From Didymodactylos carnosus (lineage: Eukaryota; Rotifera; Eurotatoria; Philodinida; Philodinidae), in assembly GCA_905250885.1 (NCBI GenBank), contig CAJNOQ010000297.1, forward strand, positions 1-55,981: a DNA stretch of 55,981 nucleotides, read 5' to 3'. Made by a program: the position numbers and the translations under genes. Below the pieces are notes generated by a model. The model made no database searches. It was not told the origin of the DNA and worked only from the letters and a program-made list of their open reading frames with translations. Numbering within the stretch: the first letter of the stretch is position 1; each line of letters opens with the position of its first letter. This document shows, piece after piece, positions 33,620 to 47,022 of this stretch.

Positions 33620-36600
33620 ATGCAGTCGCATATGTCTGTTAAGCATGCTATGCAATCCACACATTACAATGATCGTATTGCAAATCCAAAATTAGAGGTC
33701 AATGAGAGGCGACTAAGGCCAATCTATGATTTTATGGAAATATCAAATTATCGCAAAGCTCTTGATCAAATCGATCGTTTATTGAAGAAACAACCAACAT
33801 TTACAGCTGCAAAAGCATTAAAATGTTTAGTGTTGTTAAAACTTGATCGTAGACCCGAAGCAAAACAATTAGCTGATGAATTATTTCAATTAGCATCATC
33901 GATAACACCTGTATCGGTATCTGCATCTGCCTCCTCACGTACTCAACAACAACAAGATTCATTAGTAGATGAAAATGCTCTAACATTTTTAGCTCAATAT
34001 TATAAAGAATTACGAATGTATGAGAAAAATGTATTGATTTATGAATGTGCTTGTAAACGTGATCAGATAAATGAAGAATTATTATGTTCATTATTTATGG
34101 CTTATGTACGTGTAAAAGATTATAAAAATCAAAAAATAACGGCCGATCGTTTATACAGATTAACAAAAAAAATTCCATATTTAAATTGGGCTGTTATTAG
34201 TGTATTATTACAAATTGAAGAAGATCAATCACAATTAAAACAAACACTCTATGTACCAATGGCAATGAAAATGTTAGAAAAATTGTTTGACGTTGAACAA
34301 CAACATATTAGCGAAATGGAATTATTACTATATTTATACACTTTAGAATTAAAAGAAGATTTTAAAGCAGCAATGGATTTTGTTGACAAACACAGTCACC
34401 AATTGATGCCAATAATACCAAATGATGAATCAATTGTATCATACTATTTTATGTCGGAAAAACGTATAGTATATAATTATAAAGCAAAAAATTATATTGA
34501 AACATATCATTTAGCTCAAGAATATATTGCAGATGATATGGATTTATGGAATTGGTATGAAGCATTATTTGATTCATATTTTAAATTAGATTATGATCAA
34601 CGTTCATCTTATTTAACTGAATTAATTGCATTTATCAGTCAACGCATCGAATCACGAGCGTCTGGAATAACAACAGGTGAGAATAAGTGTGTAGATCTTT
34701 TAAAAAGATCTAATTATTTTATTTTATGTTGCCTAGTATAAATCCAGACGTGGTAAAAACTCTTGTTTTTATATGGTTCATTTTCTGGGAGTACAACATT
34801 CTTTTTGCATCAAAAATTTTTTGACTTTTATATTTTTTGATAAAATTTTTCAGTTAAAAGAGAGAAAAGTTAGTTCTAGTACTTTTATCTCTATTACAAT
34901 ATTATTCTAAGAACATCTTTTGCAGTAAACCAAAGACCCTTTATTCGTTTATTTATTTAAAACAACGATATTTACTTAGTTTCTTCTCGAGTACTGCTGT
35001 GCTAATTTGATATTCTAAAATCTTCCTGCATAATGCAATTGAATGATAATTTTATTTCTTATTGTTATAGGTGATGAACGAAAAAATAGTGATCGTGCTC
35101 CACTATTATCTCAATTAGAATTTGGTAGACGATTATTTATTGATTTGAATAAAAAATCAACTACAGATAACAATGAAGCTAAAAAAACATATTACGAAAC
35201 ACCATTTATTCAATCGTACATGAACGAATCATATTTCAGTTATATAAAAGATTACATTGAGCAATATTCATCAAAAACATCATGTTTACCAATGTATGAT
35301 CTGTATAAATATATGGAATATTTACCTGTTGAACAACATAATCAATTAAATATGTATTTGTATGAAAAACATATTAAAAAACTTGTTGATCAACAAGAAA
35401 CCATAGGTGGTGAGATTGAACAAAACTCATTGTCATCTGCCGTTGATATTCAGTTCTTAATAAATATTCTTTATTGTTCACGTCTATGTATCAATTCAAA
35501 ATATCTTGTAACTCATCGTGAACAAATAATTTCGAAATTACTTGAATATTCTCATTTACCAACAACATCATTACTACTCCAAGGTGATCTTGTACTAATA
35601 TCAGCTAGTATATTGAATGAAACTATCCGTCAACAACACTCTGAATCAATGTTAATCGATTTATATTGTCTATTAGAATATGGTCATAAACAAGATGCAA
35701 CAAATTTTGATATTAAATTATTTCTTTATTATTTATCGTTAAAATTCAATTGTTTTCCTATGATGAAAGAATATTATGAAAAATTAGAAATCAAAAATAT
35801 TCAATATTATTCATTAGGTTATCTATTGTTAGATCATACATTAAGAATCACTACCAACTATCGTTCAATGAAAAACTTTTTTGTTTATTTAACTAATCTT
35901 CTACTGACCTATACCGATGATTCATGGAATCAAGTAATGTACTGTTATAAATATGGAAATTTTCAACGAATTAATGAAATACGTATGTTTTCTGATTATT
36001 ACTTAACCTATTCGCATACATATGTCTACTCATTGATTGCATCTATTATTGTTGATCTCGTACACTATGGTAACACATATCAGACAATTATGAACATTTT
36101 GAAACAATTACAAAATAAAATTCTATTCAAAAGTAATTCAATTAAATTATTATTTCTTAGTAGTGATCAGAATCCCACTCAACAATTGCAAGATACAAGA
36201 GATTTTGATATATGGACAAAGATTGATTTTAGGTAAGTCAAAACACCTGTACCAATGAATGTCAAGTTTTACAGCCTTCGCTGTACAAAAAAAAGTTTCA
36301 GTGCGCATCGGTGCTCACTGATTTCTACTAGAGTATGCCTAAAAAACTAAAATGGCGAAAATTCAAAGATAAGCTTTAGAAAGATTCAAATTGGTAAGTC
36401 GAATCAGACTTTATATGTGCAACTCTCTAATTAACGAAAGAAATCAGTTGTTTTTTTAATTGAATTAAATGTATTTTTACTAAAGATGTTACATAGCCAG
36501 TAAACAGTAAATAAGCAAAAAACAAATTCACTTACATAACAGACACTGTTACCGATAGAAAGAGAGATAAAATGAATCACAATACAATGAGAGAAAAAGA

Positions 36601-39216
36601 GAAAGAACAACAATCGTTCTTAGGGGTTTCAAGAGTAGCAGGAAGAGCAAGAACATACTAAAAATAATTGACATGATTTTTGAGAAGCATGAAACACATC
36701 TAAATTGGCCATGTGTGCTATTGAGGGTGGAAAACCATTCCACTGCTTAGAGATGGGGGATAAGAAAGAAGAAGATAGCGCTTTTGTGGAAAAATGTGTA
36801 GTAATAACCTGTCTGTCATGCCCAAACGCGAAGATTTCTGGTTATGTGATGGTATAATGAGATTAAGATGTGAAAGAGGGCTTGTACCATACAAAATTTT
36901 CAATTAATACTTATCACATTAATTAAACTTAAAACATGTATGTTAGAGGACAATTCCACACTGTTCGGCTAACTAAGAATCTTTTGTAAAACATGGATTT
37001 TAGTTTAAGAATGAAAACTGGGCCGTATATTTGAATTTTATAAGCTGCGGATTAACTGGACAACATTTGGAAGGCATTTCAATACATAATAGTGAGCGGC
37101 AAAAACAACATTCGGGTGTTGTAAACCATATACTAGTAGCACTACTTGTTGCCTTGTCAATGTTAACTTAACTTGATAAGCATTAAAATTGAAAACAAAT
37201 GAGTTTTTTCGTTAATATAGAGCTCATGAAAGTTTGTATAATATGTACAATCTGATTCGGCTTACCTATCTGTATCTTCCTAAAGCTTATATTTGAATTT
37301 CGTCATTTTAGATTTTAGAACATAAGATCCTTGGAAGGAATAGATTCTTGTGTTTATTAATTTCCTTACTCGAAATGCACATTTTATCTATGCCTTTCCC
37401 ACTATTTGTGCTTTCATTCTTCAACGATTTATCCTTTACTCCTAGTTTGTTCTTCTTGTGCTATATGAATCTAATTGATGTTTGTTTTTAGATGTTTACG
37501 CTATGATTTACCACCGATAACATTAGATGATGATGATATAGGTTCATTTTCTGATTCAATATTATCTACCAGCAATCCACCACGAAAATATAAATCTTCG
37601 ACATATAATGATTCAAACAAAAAATATCAAATTAAAGATTTTCAGAAACGTTGTAGTCTCTTACAGTTACGTTCACTTATATTAAATTATATCTGCACGC
37701 TTTATATGGATAAATCTATAATTGAACCATCATCAATATTTGATTCTGAACTGACCGAAACAAATGATACTGAAGCACCTCCACTTTTACCTAATGAGTT
37801 TATGTTTAATCGTTTACGATCAATTCATAAAGATTTAGACCGTAATCTACTATCAATCATGGCATTTAATGATGAAAAAGAGGACTATATTCCGTGTGAA
37901 CTAAAAACAATTATTCATTTAGAACTACATAAACCAATTCCATTATTGATCGATGTTTTCTTAATTGGATTTTCATTTCGTACAAGTAACGATGCAATTG
38001 AAAAAGATGCAAACAAAATGTTCATATCTGCTCATAATACAACTGTGGATTTTGGTTCAATTCATAAAAAAATTGATGAATTTTTAAATCAATTGATGCA
38101 TACCTATAGTTTACTCAATGAAATGATGAATAAAACTCAATTTATCAAACATACGTGTACATCGGACAAAAATGATGATCATACAAAATCAAACGCTACT
38201 TTTCTATTTGATTTTTATGGTGAAAAATGTCCAATTGAATTATATTCATCTTATATTGAATACTCATCTTACGTTTATTTTATTTATCTTGCATTAAAAA
38301 CATCATTACAAGTATTATTGAACAAAAATATTAATCAAGCAAGCAAACAGCAACAAAAAGGAAATAAAAAATCGAAAAAGAAACAACAACAATCATCGCA
38401 AGATGATACACAAAATACTGCATTAACAGATAATGAACATGAACAAATTATAGAAAATTTATTTTCAAAACTTGAATCGGTTGAACATGTCTTTCATCAA
38501 CAATGGCAACAAATACAAACAACAATACGTGATTATGAATTATGGTTAAAAAAACAAATTCAAATGAGAGATGAAGAATATCAAAAATTAGAAAGAGAAC
38601 TTGATGATACTCAAACATCCACAATCAGGTAGAAATAGTAGAAAATATTTCTTTTTCTTAACAGGTCACAGTACTTTGCTTATGAAAAAAAAGATCTCTG
38701 TTATACTACCATCATGAGCTTATTCATAAGTGATTGTGTCTACTAACTGTGCAAATCATTTTTATTCGAAGAGTATATAACCGTTATATACTATAACCAA
38801 TATGTAACAAACACTGTAGGATCAACAGATATCACAGATAAATCAATGTACTCTTAAACACTTGAGTTTTATTTGTTTCTAACTATTTTAGTGTACCAAT
38901 CTCAACATCACAAAAGCAACAGCCAACAGCTACATCTGTTTCAACAAAATCAAAATCTCAACAACAAAAGTCAGTAAATGACTCATCAGTAAACGATGAA
39001 AATAATAATAATGTTGATAGTACTAGTGAAAAAATAACTAACGATTCTACTACCGACGATGGATGTTGGAAATATGAATTTGGTAAAACGGAAATAAAAT
39101 CTTCAACATTAAAATCTTTTGGTATGGCCTATATGGAATCATTAATTCAAATGCGTATTTGTTTACAAAATAAACAGAAGACATTGAATATTCGACAGCA
39201 AGTTCTTTCTTCATAA
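33620..39216 (+). CDS. NAA25: N-alpha-acetyltransferase 25, NatB auxiliary subunit
   Basis: Four exons, 33620-34676, 35071-36232, 37492-38628 and 38892-39216, join in phase to 1,226 residues; human NAA25 has 972. The N-terminus contains the family hallmark NERRLRPIYDFMEISNYRKA and a run of TPR-like helical repeats (about residues 20-700), including LLCSLFMAYVRVKDYKNQK. NAA25 is the scaffold that anchors the catalytic subunit NAA20 to the ribosome. The NatB complex acetylates nascent chains starting Met-Asp, Met-Glu, Met-Asn or Met-Gln. Extra length comes from a Gln/Lys/Ser-rich low-complexity region near the C-terminus (about residues 1,015-1,160), straddling the last intron. The tail ends in a helical FGMAYMESLIQMRICLQNK block. 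The introns (394, 1,259 and 263 bases) are longer than in most other genes here. The ATG at 33620 is chosen as the first in the open exon; two more Met codons follow closely. Confidence 0.93.
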
Positions 39217-42200
39217 TCGGCAAATTGTTCATGTTGCTGATTTTTGTTATATGTTAATAACTTTCAAACTATTGATTTTCATCGTATCACCCTTCCATCT
39301 TTTATTCTATTTTTATGAAAAACAGTATTATAGACAAAAAAAACTGTCGACCAACGGTTTTTCTCTTTTTGTTTTCTTCTCTCTGTGATCATTTATGAGT
39401 GACGTTGTATTCGGCATACACACACTTTTTAGATTATTTAAAGTTTTACCGTTCAACAAAGTTCAATCTTGAACTTCGAATTTGCTTATAACATTTTTCC
39501 TTCATAAAATACCCTTCACATAAAATAATGCACACTAGGACAATTTTGCACATCATCATATGTTTCGTTGTTGTAATTTGTATTTTATTCGTTTGAAGCA
39601 AATTTTCGTTCTGGTTGTTTTTGTTTTTCGATTTTTTTCATTGAACTTGACTGTTTTTTTTTTAATATAACCTTTATTATGAAATCATCATGAGTTCTTA
39701 ATGGAACTGGAACCAAGACATGTATGACTAGATGGCTATAATAGCTGTTTCAATGCATGTTTTAGTGTTTGCCTTTGATTCACATATTTTAAATAATGTA
39801 ACAATGACTGTTTCATAAGTCACAGAAAATTAATTCGCTATACTTGGATAAATTCGAAGTTTTTAATAAAATTAAGACGAACATTCAATAACGGTTCGAA
39901 GAGATCTAGAGAGAGGAGAGCAGATTGTAGAACTTATCGAGTTACACATGAGAAAGGGTTTTTAGACTAAACAATAAATTTCTTACGAAGATACAAAAAC
40001 TTTATCTTTTAATTTGGCGTCTCATCAGTCTTAGATTTCTGTTGTTTCGTCTAAAACTCTTCCATATGTATAACTCTCGACTCGGTCTACAATCGAACGT
40101 ATATCAAAACAATTTGTGTGAGTTCAGCAGCAAACATTTTTATTAAAAAATAATAACAAATATACAAATTTTCATTAAAATATTCTAATTATAAGTTCAA
40201 GAACGAAACAGAAAAATAGAGATAAAAAAAATTGTCATAGTTGTATGTATAGTCGTGTACTTTTCAGAATATTTTTTTCTCTAGTATCTCTAGTATTCTC
40301 TCTAGTATTCGAAAGGTTTAACATCACATTCGTGATTAACATTCAAAATAGTCTATGAAAAAAAATATGTTTTATCAAAAAAGTAATTTATCATCTAGTG
40401 GAGAAGTTTCCTTTGTAAGACAAACAATTAATAAAATTATATTTTGTGATGAATAGCGTTCTAAAATTTTATATCACTTTTTCATGTACAATTATCCAAT
40501 GAATTCAAAATTTAAGAAAACAAATATCCCCATTATAAGATTAAATAAAGTTTTTCTAAAATCATAAACAAACAAATGAACTTTCACCGCATTAAGATAA
40601 AAGCTTCCGCAGAAGTTCATATTCACAACTCAACGTGACAACTAATGCATGAAATGATAAATGATGAAACAGACATCTTTACAATCGACTTATGTCTTTA
40701 TCTTCTAATTAGATGCATTTATTCACTTTTAAATTTCTATCTCGAAGCCCAAGAGTTAGGAATATAGCCTTTTTATGAGGACAGGCATTGAGTTGAATTG
40801 ATAACTTATATTCAAAGTAAACATTCCTTTCTTCTGCCGAAAAAACAGACTCTATTTTTCTGATTCAGCTTGAGATAATTATGAATATTATATTGAAGTA
40901 ATTTGAGTACAGTTGAATCATTTTTCCGATCACTTTTTCATGTCTATTTTGATATTTATCAATAATTCATTAGTTAAAAACATATTTTTCAACTATCACA
41001 TAATTATTTTGGACAATTTCGTTTTTTCATCGTGTAGCTAAGACTTTGCTCTTTCGAATAGTATCTCAATAAAAAAATTCTGTCTGTACGACAAATATCA
41101 AAATAGGTGTGAAAACATCATCGGACACACTAAACTGAACCAGAAAAAGCTCAGATTACCAAATTCTTCAGAATCTTATCATTTTACCACAGCAAATCGT
41201 AAAAAAGAAGACTGCAATTAAATCATCATATTTTGCAAATACGTTCGAAGATTCACGAAATCCGATGCAGGACTAGAAGAGTCAAGCCACTTTTCGAGTC
41301 GAGCCGAGTCAGAGTCATTTCGTAGCGGTTTCGAGCCCAGTCAAGTTGAGACACGAGTTTCCGAGTCAAGTTATTTTGGCCATTTTTTTCGTTTTCTATT
41401 TATTTTGATAAACAACGTTTACAACAATTTTTTCATGACACAATATCTAGTTCCCAGTTTTTATGCATAAAAGATCGTTCTGATGCAATATATTTAATTA
41501 GGACGAAAGTTATGAATAAGTGAAAATTTAATCTTATAAATTGTAATTTTTTTATAAGAGAAAATGAAAATTTTTTTGAATGAATCACTCGAGTCAACGT
41601 CATCCAATTTTCGAGTCCAAGTAATATGACTCGGACTCGCCCAGCTCTGATTCGAAGTACGAATTTTTTTTCAAGTTCCAGTCTTATAGAGTAAATAGTA
41701 AACTCATTTACAAAATGATTTTAATTAACGCTTGAATAATGACTGACTGAATCACGAAAACAACTCTCAAGCTTACTTTTGCCATTGATATGTCTTTGAT
41801 ACATAATATTATCAATGGAAATTGATTAGTACTAATTAATTCTAATGTGGTTTTCTTCAATAAAAAGTGACTCAAATGTATTAAAAATACTTCAAAAACT
41901 TATCATAATTATCTCATGCTACTCTAATTGACGTTTTGTTGATTAGAATTGATCATTGACATGGAAGTAAAAATAAATTTCAACTAGCACAATTATCTAT
42001 TTTGTTCACCATGAAATTATGAGAACACTAAGTATAAACATAGAGAAGAGATGATGTTGGTGTTTATTATCTGCTTCAATCTCTTTTTTACTTATGTTTG
42101 TACAATCATGATTCATTTAATGTACTGAAATCAGATCATTTAACAGCTGAAACTATTTTAGCTCATGTTCTTTAAATACCATTTTGTTTTATGTATGTGT

Positions 42201-44473
42201 ACTACTAAATTATCTTGGGATTTTGTCGATTGATTATATTGCGCAAATAACTCATCGTTATATTTGCTGGTAGAATAACAAAAAAACGGAAATTAGAGGC
42301 AGAAGAGGAAAAAAAAATAAATCTCATACATATACACATAAATAAGTCTGTATAATCCTATAAATTCTTGTTTAATCTTCTTGTTTTATCTATTTGCCAT
42401 CAGAATCTCCTATTTTTCCTATGATGTGTTGTCCATGCGATTATATACAGATTAAAACAATCTATTTTTTTTTTCTTGATTTATACGAGTTTTTTTTTTT
42501 TCTTTCCAAATCTTTCTTTTTATTATTTTTTTTAGACAAATGACTTTAAACTATGTCTGTGTGTGCATGTGAACGATAAATGGTAGAAACAGATAACATA
42601 GAATAAAACAGAACTATCATGCATTCAAGCATATTTAATTGAAGGAAAATTTAACCAGAAGAGTTATATGTAGTTGTATGACAAAACAGAAAAATTTATC
42701 ATGAGAGAAAAAGAAGAGAGGAGAACATCATTTTTATCATTTTATTTCGGGAACAAAAGCTCAGGTATGAGCTTATTGATTGTCATTATTTTTTGTTATT
42801 ATTCAATGATTAATTATTTTCTAGATAATTAGATTCTAATTAATCTTTATGTAGTTCGATTTCCTGTCCATGGGATACAATTTAAAATTACCAAAATTAA
42901 CTGTTCGATTACGTTTTCAAATGATTATTTATTTATTATCAGAGTATGCCCAACTATTTCCGACTATTTTTAATGATAATTCAAATATTTGTTATTGTGT
43001 TTCGTCGGTAAGTGATGAATATTGTGTTAGTTACTGCAAATACCAATCACTCACTGTTGACGAATAGTCAGCAATGATCTACGTTTACAGTTTAGTTTTT
43101 CAATTGATCCTTTTTTTTCCGTTGCAATTTTACAAATCTCATACAGAAAAAAAATTCAAATTTTCAGAGTTGAAAAAAAAAAATGATTTACGAGAGCCGT
43201 TTTAAGAGCTTTACTCCAAGTACTTGTTGAACATGGAAAAATCACTATAGTGTGTGATTTATTGAATAACGTTCTCAGTTCAAACGTCGAGTTCACCAGA
43301 GTTTACCTTCGTCTTTTCAGTAGTAGTCACATAAAATAAAGATTGACAAGGATAGTAGATTTTCCTACTCTTCGTATATTAATCCACATCTTAATTCAAA
43401 TTATATTAGAGAGTATTTATTCAAGCAAATTCTATTTCATTATGCACAATGTGGTGAATTGCATGTAAATTGTTCATGTTGTTATATTAGTAGGGAAAAA
43501 AATGTCGATTATTATTGAGAAAAAAAAAAATAAACAGATTTGCATTATATAGATCTTATTTCTATATGATCATCGCGATGAAAAAATTGGTAAAAAATAT
43601 TCTAGTATCACAATTAAGAGAAAATGGCCTCAAGGTAGAAATAATAACATGATGGTGCTCAATTTATATTAGAAAATAAAATGCAATAACATAACTTCTT
43701 TCTATGAAAATGTTAGATATGAAAAACAAAATCTAATTACTAATCTAAGTTAAATAAGTAAATAGAAAATTATAGTATTTCATTTCAATTCAATATACTA
43801 GTTTAATAATCATTTTATTAATAAGATTAATGAAAGATAAAGCAACTTGAAAATAACTTACTAGACGTAATAGATTGTCCATGAGATACTCTCATCTTCA
43901 AAGTACTCATTGGTTAGAGTTCTTTTTTACAATATACCAAAGTTAATAGATTTACCTGTTCTTCCGAGAAAAGGAGTGAAGATTCTAAAAATTTCTGTCG
44001 AATTCTATTTCCAACCCAAAACATTGTCTGGAAGAATAATGATTGATAATTGGCCACTTGATGTCTATTATTTCCTTTTGTATTGATATTTCGAGTTGAT
44101 CGAATTTTCCATGTCGTACTAAATATAAAACATATGTCGTCTGTAAGACTAGATTCTTTTTCAAGTTTTATTTCGAATTCTTGATGCTGCAAATCCTTTA
44201 GGATGTAAAACAATTTCCGTATATTGTAGAATATTTAGCAGTCAATAAAGCAGAGGGAACCTCTGTTAAAAAGGTAGAGGCCTGCGGGACCAAACTCCCA
44301 TGGTCTCGTAAATATTTTTTCAAAGTACCGCTGATAGTTTGAAAGTCAGGGCGTTGTAATGTGGCTCTTCTGCTATCTTCTATTGCTTCTGGTGCCATCT
44401 TCTATTCATTACAAAAAAGATATGAACTTTCTATTGTCAATTCTATTGTCGTTTTCTTAGGAGTACCCAGAAA
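39217..44473. other. Gene-poor 5 kb stretch
   Basis: AT-rich sequence between NAA25 and the GABA-receptor-like gene. It contains the hAT-like element at 41268-41649. A possible isolated exon (AG acceptor about 42855, GT donor about 43010, plus strand) and open minus-strand frames at 43860-44400 with splice-like borders could not be assembled into a gene. Confidence 0.5.
41268..41649. mobile_element. hAT-like non-autonomous element
   Basis: The right end, read inward, is CAGAGCTGGGCGAGTC, and the left end is CAGGACTAGAAGAGTC. GAGTC-containing subterminal motifs recur at both ends. The flanking octamers ATCCGATG (41260-41267) and ATTCGAAG (41650-41657) match at six of eight bases, consistent with a decayed 8-base target duplication. 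CAG-type ends with 8-base duplications are typical of hAT elements. The 380-base interior has no coding frame. Confidence 0.55.
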
Positions 44474-47022
44474 ATGACCACTGTTCGACTCAGAGATGTG
44501 TCTACTACAATAGAAGAATTATTAAAATCATATGATAGTCGTTTGAGACCCTCGTTTGGAAGTATGTAAGAACTTCTTCCTTTATATATTCTAATACTAA
44601 TTGGTCTCATTCTTTTTAGATACACCACTTCTTCTCGACATAGAGATTCGTTTAGCCAGTTTTGATAGTATATCCGAAGTAAATATGGACTATACGTTAA
44701 CACTTTATCTAAATCAATATTGGAGGGATGATCGATTAGGTACAGAAAAAAATCTTTGAATTTTTTTCAATTTATAATCTCCTATTTGGTTTTTAGCATA
44801 TGGTGACATTAGTGAAGAGATAATATTAACCGGTGAAATTATTGATCGAATTTGGTTACCAGATACATTTTTTCCCAATGATAAAAGTGCTTATCTACAT
44901 GATGTTACAGAGAAGAACAAGATGATACGTTTAAATGGTAATGGAGATATCGTATACGGAATGAGGTAAAAGTCAACTCTTTCTCGCAATTGTAAGGGTT
45001 AATATTCATTGATACAAATTATTTAGATTTACAACTACACTCGCATGTATGATGGACTTACGACGATATCCGTTGGATCGTCAAAATTGTACTGTTGAAG
45101 TTGAATCATGTCAGTCATTCTTACAGATTTCGTTATGTATGTATTATAAATATTCTACCAAATTTCAGACGGATACACTCAAGCTGACGTGATTATGCAA
45201 TGGAAACACGGAAAACAGTCTGTATTGGATTTAGATAAAGTACAACTTCCACAGTTTACAATAATGGATTATAATACAATTTCTTACGGAATGGATCTAG
45301 CAACAGGTCAGTATAAGTCTACTCTCTTTTAAATCCTTGCCATTTATTTATTTTAAGGTGTTTATCAACGATTATCGTTAAGTTTCATACTACAACGAAA
45401 TATTGGCTATTTTCTATTTCAAACATACTTACCATCGATTTTAATCGTTATGTTGAGTTGGGTGAGCTTTTGGATCAATCACGAGGCAACCTCAGCTCGT
45501 GTAGCACTAGGTATAATGCAGCAAATTACTGGGATAAAATATATTTCATTCTAACGGCTATTGTAGGAATAACTACAGTTTTAACGATGACTACGATTAG
45601 TACCGGTGTTCGATCATCACTTCCGAGAATATCCTATGTGAAAGCAATTGATATTTATCTAGTTATGTGTTTCGTTTTTGTGTTTGCTGCCCTACTTGAA
45701 TACGCAGCAGTCAACTATTTATACTGGGGTACAAGAGCGAAAAGACGAAAAAGAAAAGTAGTGGAAAAATTAAAACAACAACGATGCGTAAGCACGATTT
45801 TAAATCAGACATTCGTTTCAATATATCCAGTATTCCGCAAAAGTAGCGATACCCCTGTAAATCAAGAACCATGAAAGCTTTTGTGTAAATTCATAACTCA
45901 TTCTAGAAATATCATTTCGACTTCAAACTCGCAGCAAATACTCTTGAACGACTTTAGACTATCCAGCTAAAGTATGAAGGTTAACTATTGTATATTCCCT
46001 AAAATTTATTAAGAACGAGCACTCACTATTGAAACACACGTAGAGGGACGAGGATGAGGAAATAAGAATCACCCTTTCTACTGCAGAATCTGCATTCAAC
46101 GTACAGCATAATCATGAAAACCTATGGGAAGGAAACGCAGGTAAAGCTTTGTCAAGTAGATAACACACTCACTTTCCATCCTCGCCATTTTACATACATT
46201 GTGCCCCTTTCACTTTCCATAAATTTCCAAGCAAAATTAATGACATATTTGAGATCAGCAGACGAAACTCGATCGAATGGCATACTTGAAACTGATTTTT
46301 TGAACAAAAGATTTTATTGAAAACTTTCTCTCCTCGTGAACAGTCAGGACTACATTTTGATAAAAAGAAACAGCTTTCATCTCTCTTGGATAAGAAATTA
46401 TCAGCATTTTACGGAAAAGAAGTAAAACGCTTATATCTCACGCAACATCCAGTAAAATAGGCTTGGTGGGATTAGCAGCATTCGGTAAGAGCTATGATCA
46501 CACAAAATTAGAAGTCCGTAGCTATCATGGTTCTTGGAGTTACAGGGGCATCGCTGTGAGTATGATAAGCAAGATTAGAACATGTTTTTTCTATTGTAGG
46601 ATGAATATGAAATAGAAGAAGAATCAAGTGGCCGTAGATCACCGATATTAAGTTTACGAAACAGAACACAATTGAATCATTTAACAGAAAATTGTGTAAC
46701 TGAATGTACGAATGCCAATTATGAACAAACTAATCATCCACCACGATTAAATACGATTATTCGTGGTAGTACGTTATACGGCAAAACATTTTTATCATCG
46801 CCATCATCACGTACCAAATCGACACAAAAACGTTCGAGGGCCGATCGATTTCTTAATGCTGTAAGATTAAAAGCAAATAGCGTTTCAAAAAGTTTACCGC
46901 ACATAAAGGATGTTAACGATATCGACAAATGGTGTCGTTTATTATTTCCCGTTTTATTTGTTATATTTAATATATTCTATTGGTGGTATTATATGTCACG
47001 TGCGTCTCACCATGCTACATGA
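44474..47022 (+). CDS. GABA-A receptor beta-like Cys-loop chloride channel subunit
   Basis: Eight exons join in frame: 44474-44561, 44620-44739, 44797-44965, 45027-45109, 45169-45306, 45358-45510, 45567-45787 and 46600-47022 (464 residues from this ATG). The ligand-binding domain carries the Cys-loop [15 protein letters not shown] with 13 residues between the cysteines, the VESYGYT loop B and the TGVYQRL loop C tyrosine. M1 is [22 protein letters not shown]2, [18 protein letters not shown], preceded by Ser, is nearly identical to GABA-A beta subunits; the SAR motif marks anion selectivity. M4 is near the C-terminus ([20 protein letters not shown]). It would form a ligand-gated chloride channel at synapses. 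The N-terminus is uncertain: no signal peptide follows this ATG, and an AG acceptor at 44459-44460 suggests an upstream exon. The last intron contains a transposon relic. Confidence 0.92.
45890..46560. mobile_element. Rearranged relative of the TTAA element (copy B)
   Basis: Bases 45891-46260 are a diverged direct copy of 2581-2960, and 46340-46550 are an inverted copy of 2241-2450. The two blocks are thus present in the opposite order and relative orientation to copy A. The terminal motif CCCTTTGAGTACGGG is not visible here, so this is a partial or rearranged copy. It lies within the last intron of the GABA-receptor-like gene, between the M3 and M4 exons, and explains that intron's 812-base length. 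Confidence 0.7.

Noticed and set aside
33801-34091. Minus-strand 96-codon frame within NAA25 exon 1
   Set aside because: Antisense shadow of a clearly coding plus-strand exon.
42856-43067. Plus-strand frame of 65 codons bounded by a TAG acceptor and a GTAAGT donor
   Set aside because: Looks like an isolated exon, but there is no neighbouring exon or family match.
43857-44398. Minus-strand open frames with splice-like borders upstream of the GABA-receptor gene
   Set aside because: GT and AG dinucleotides occur at plausible places, but no in-phase chain of exons or recognisable family could be assembled. Left as a possible unresolved gene.
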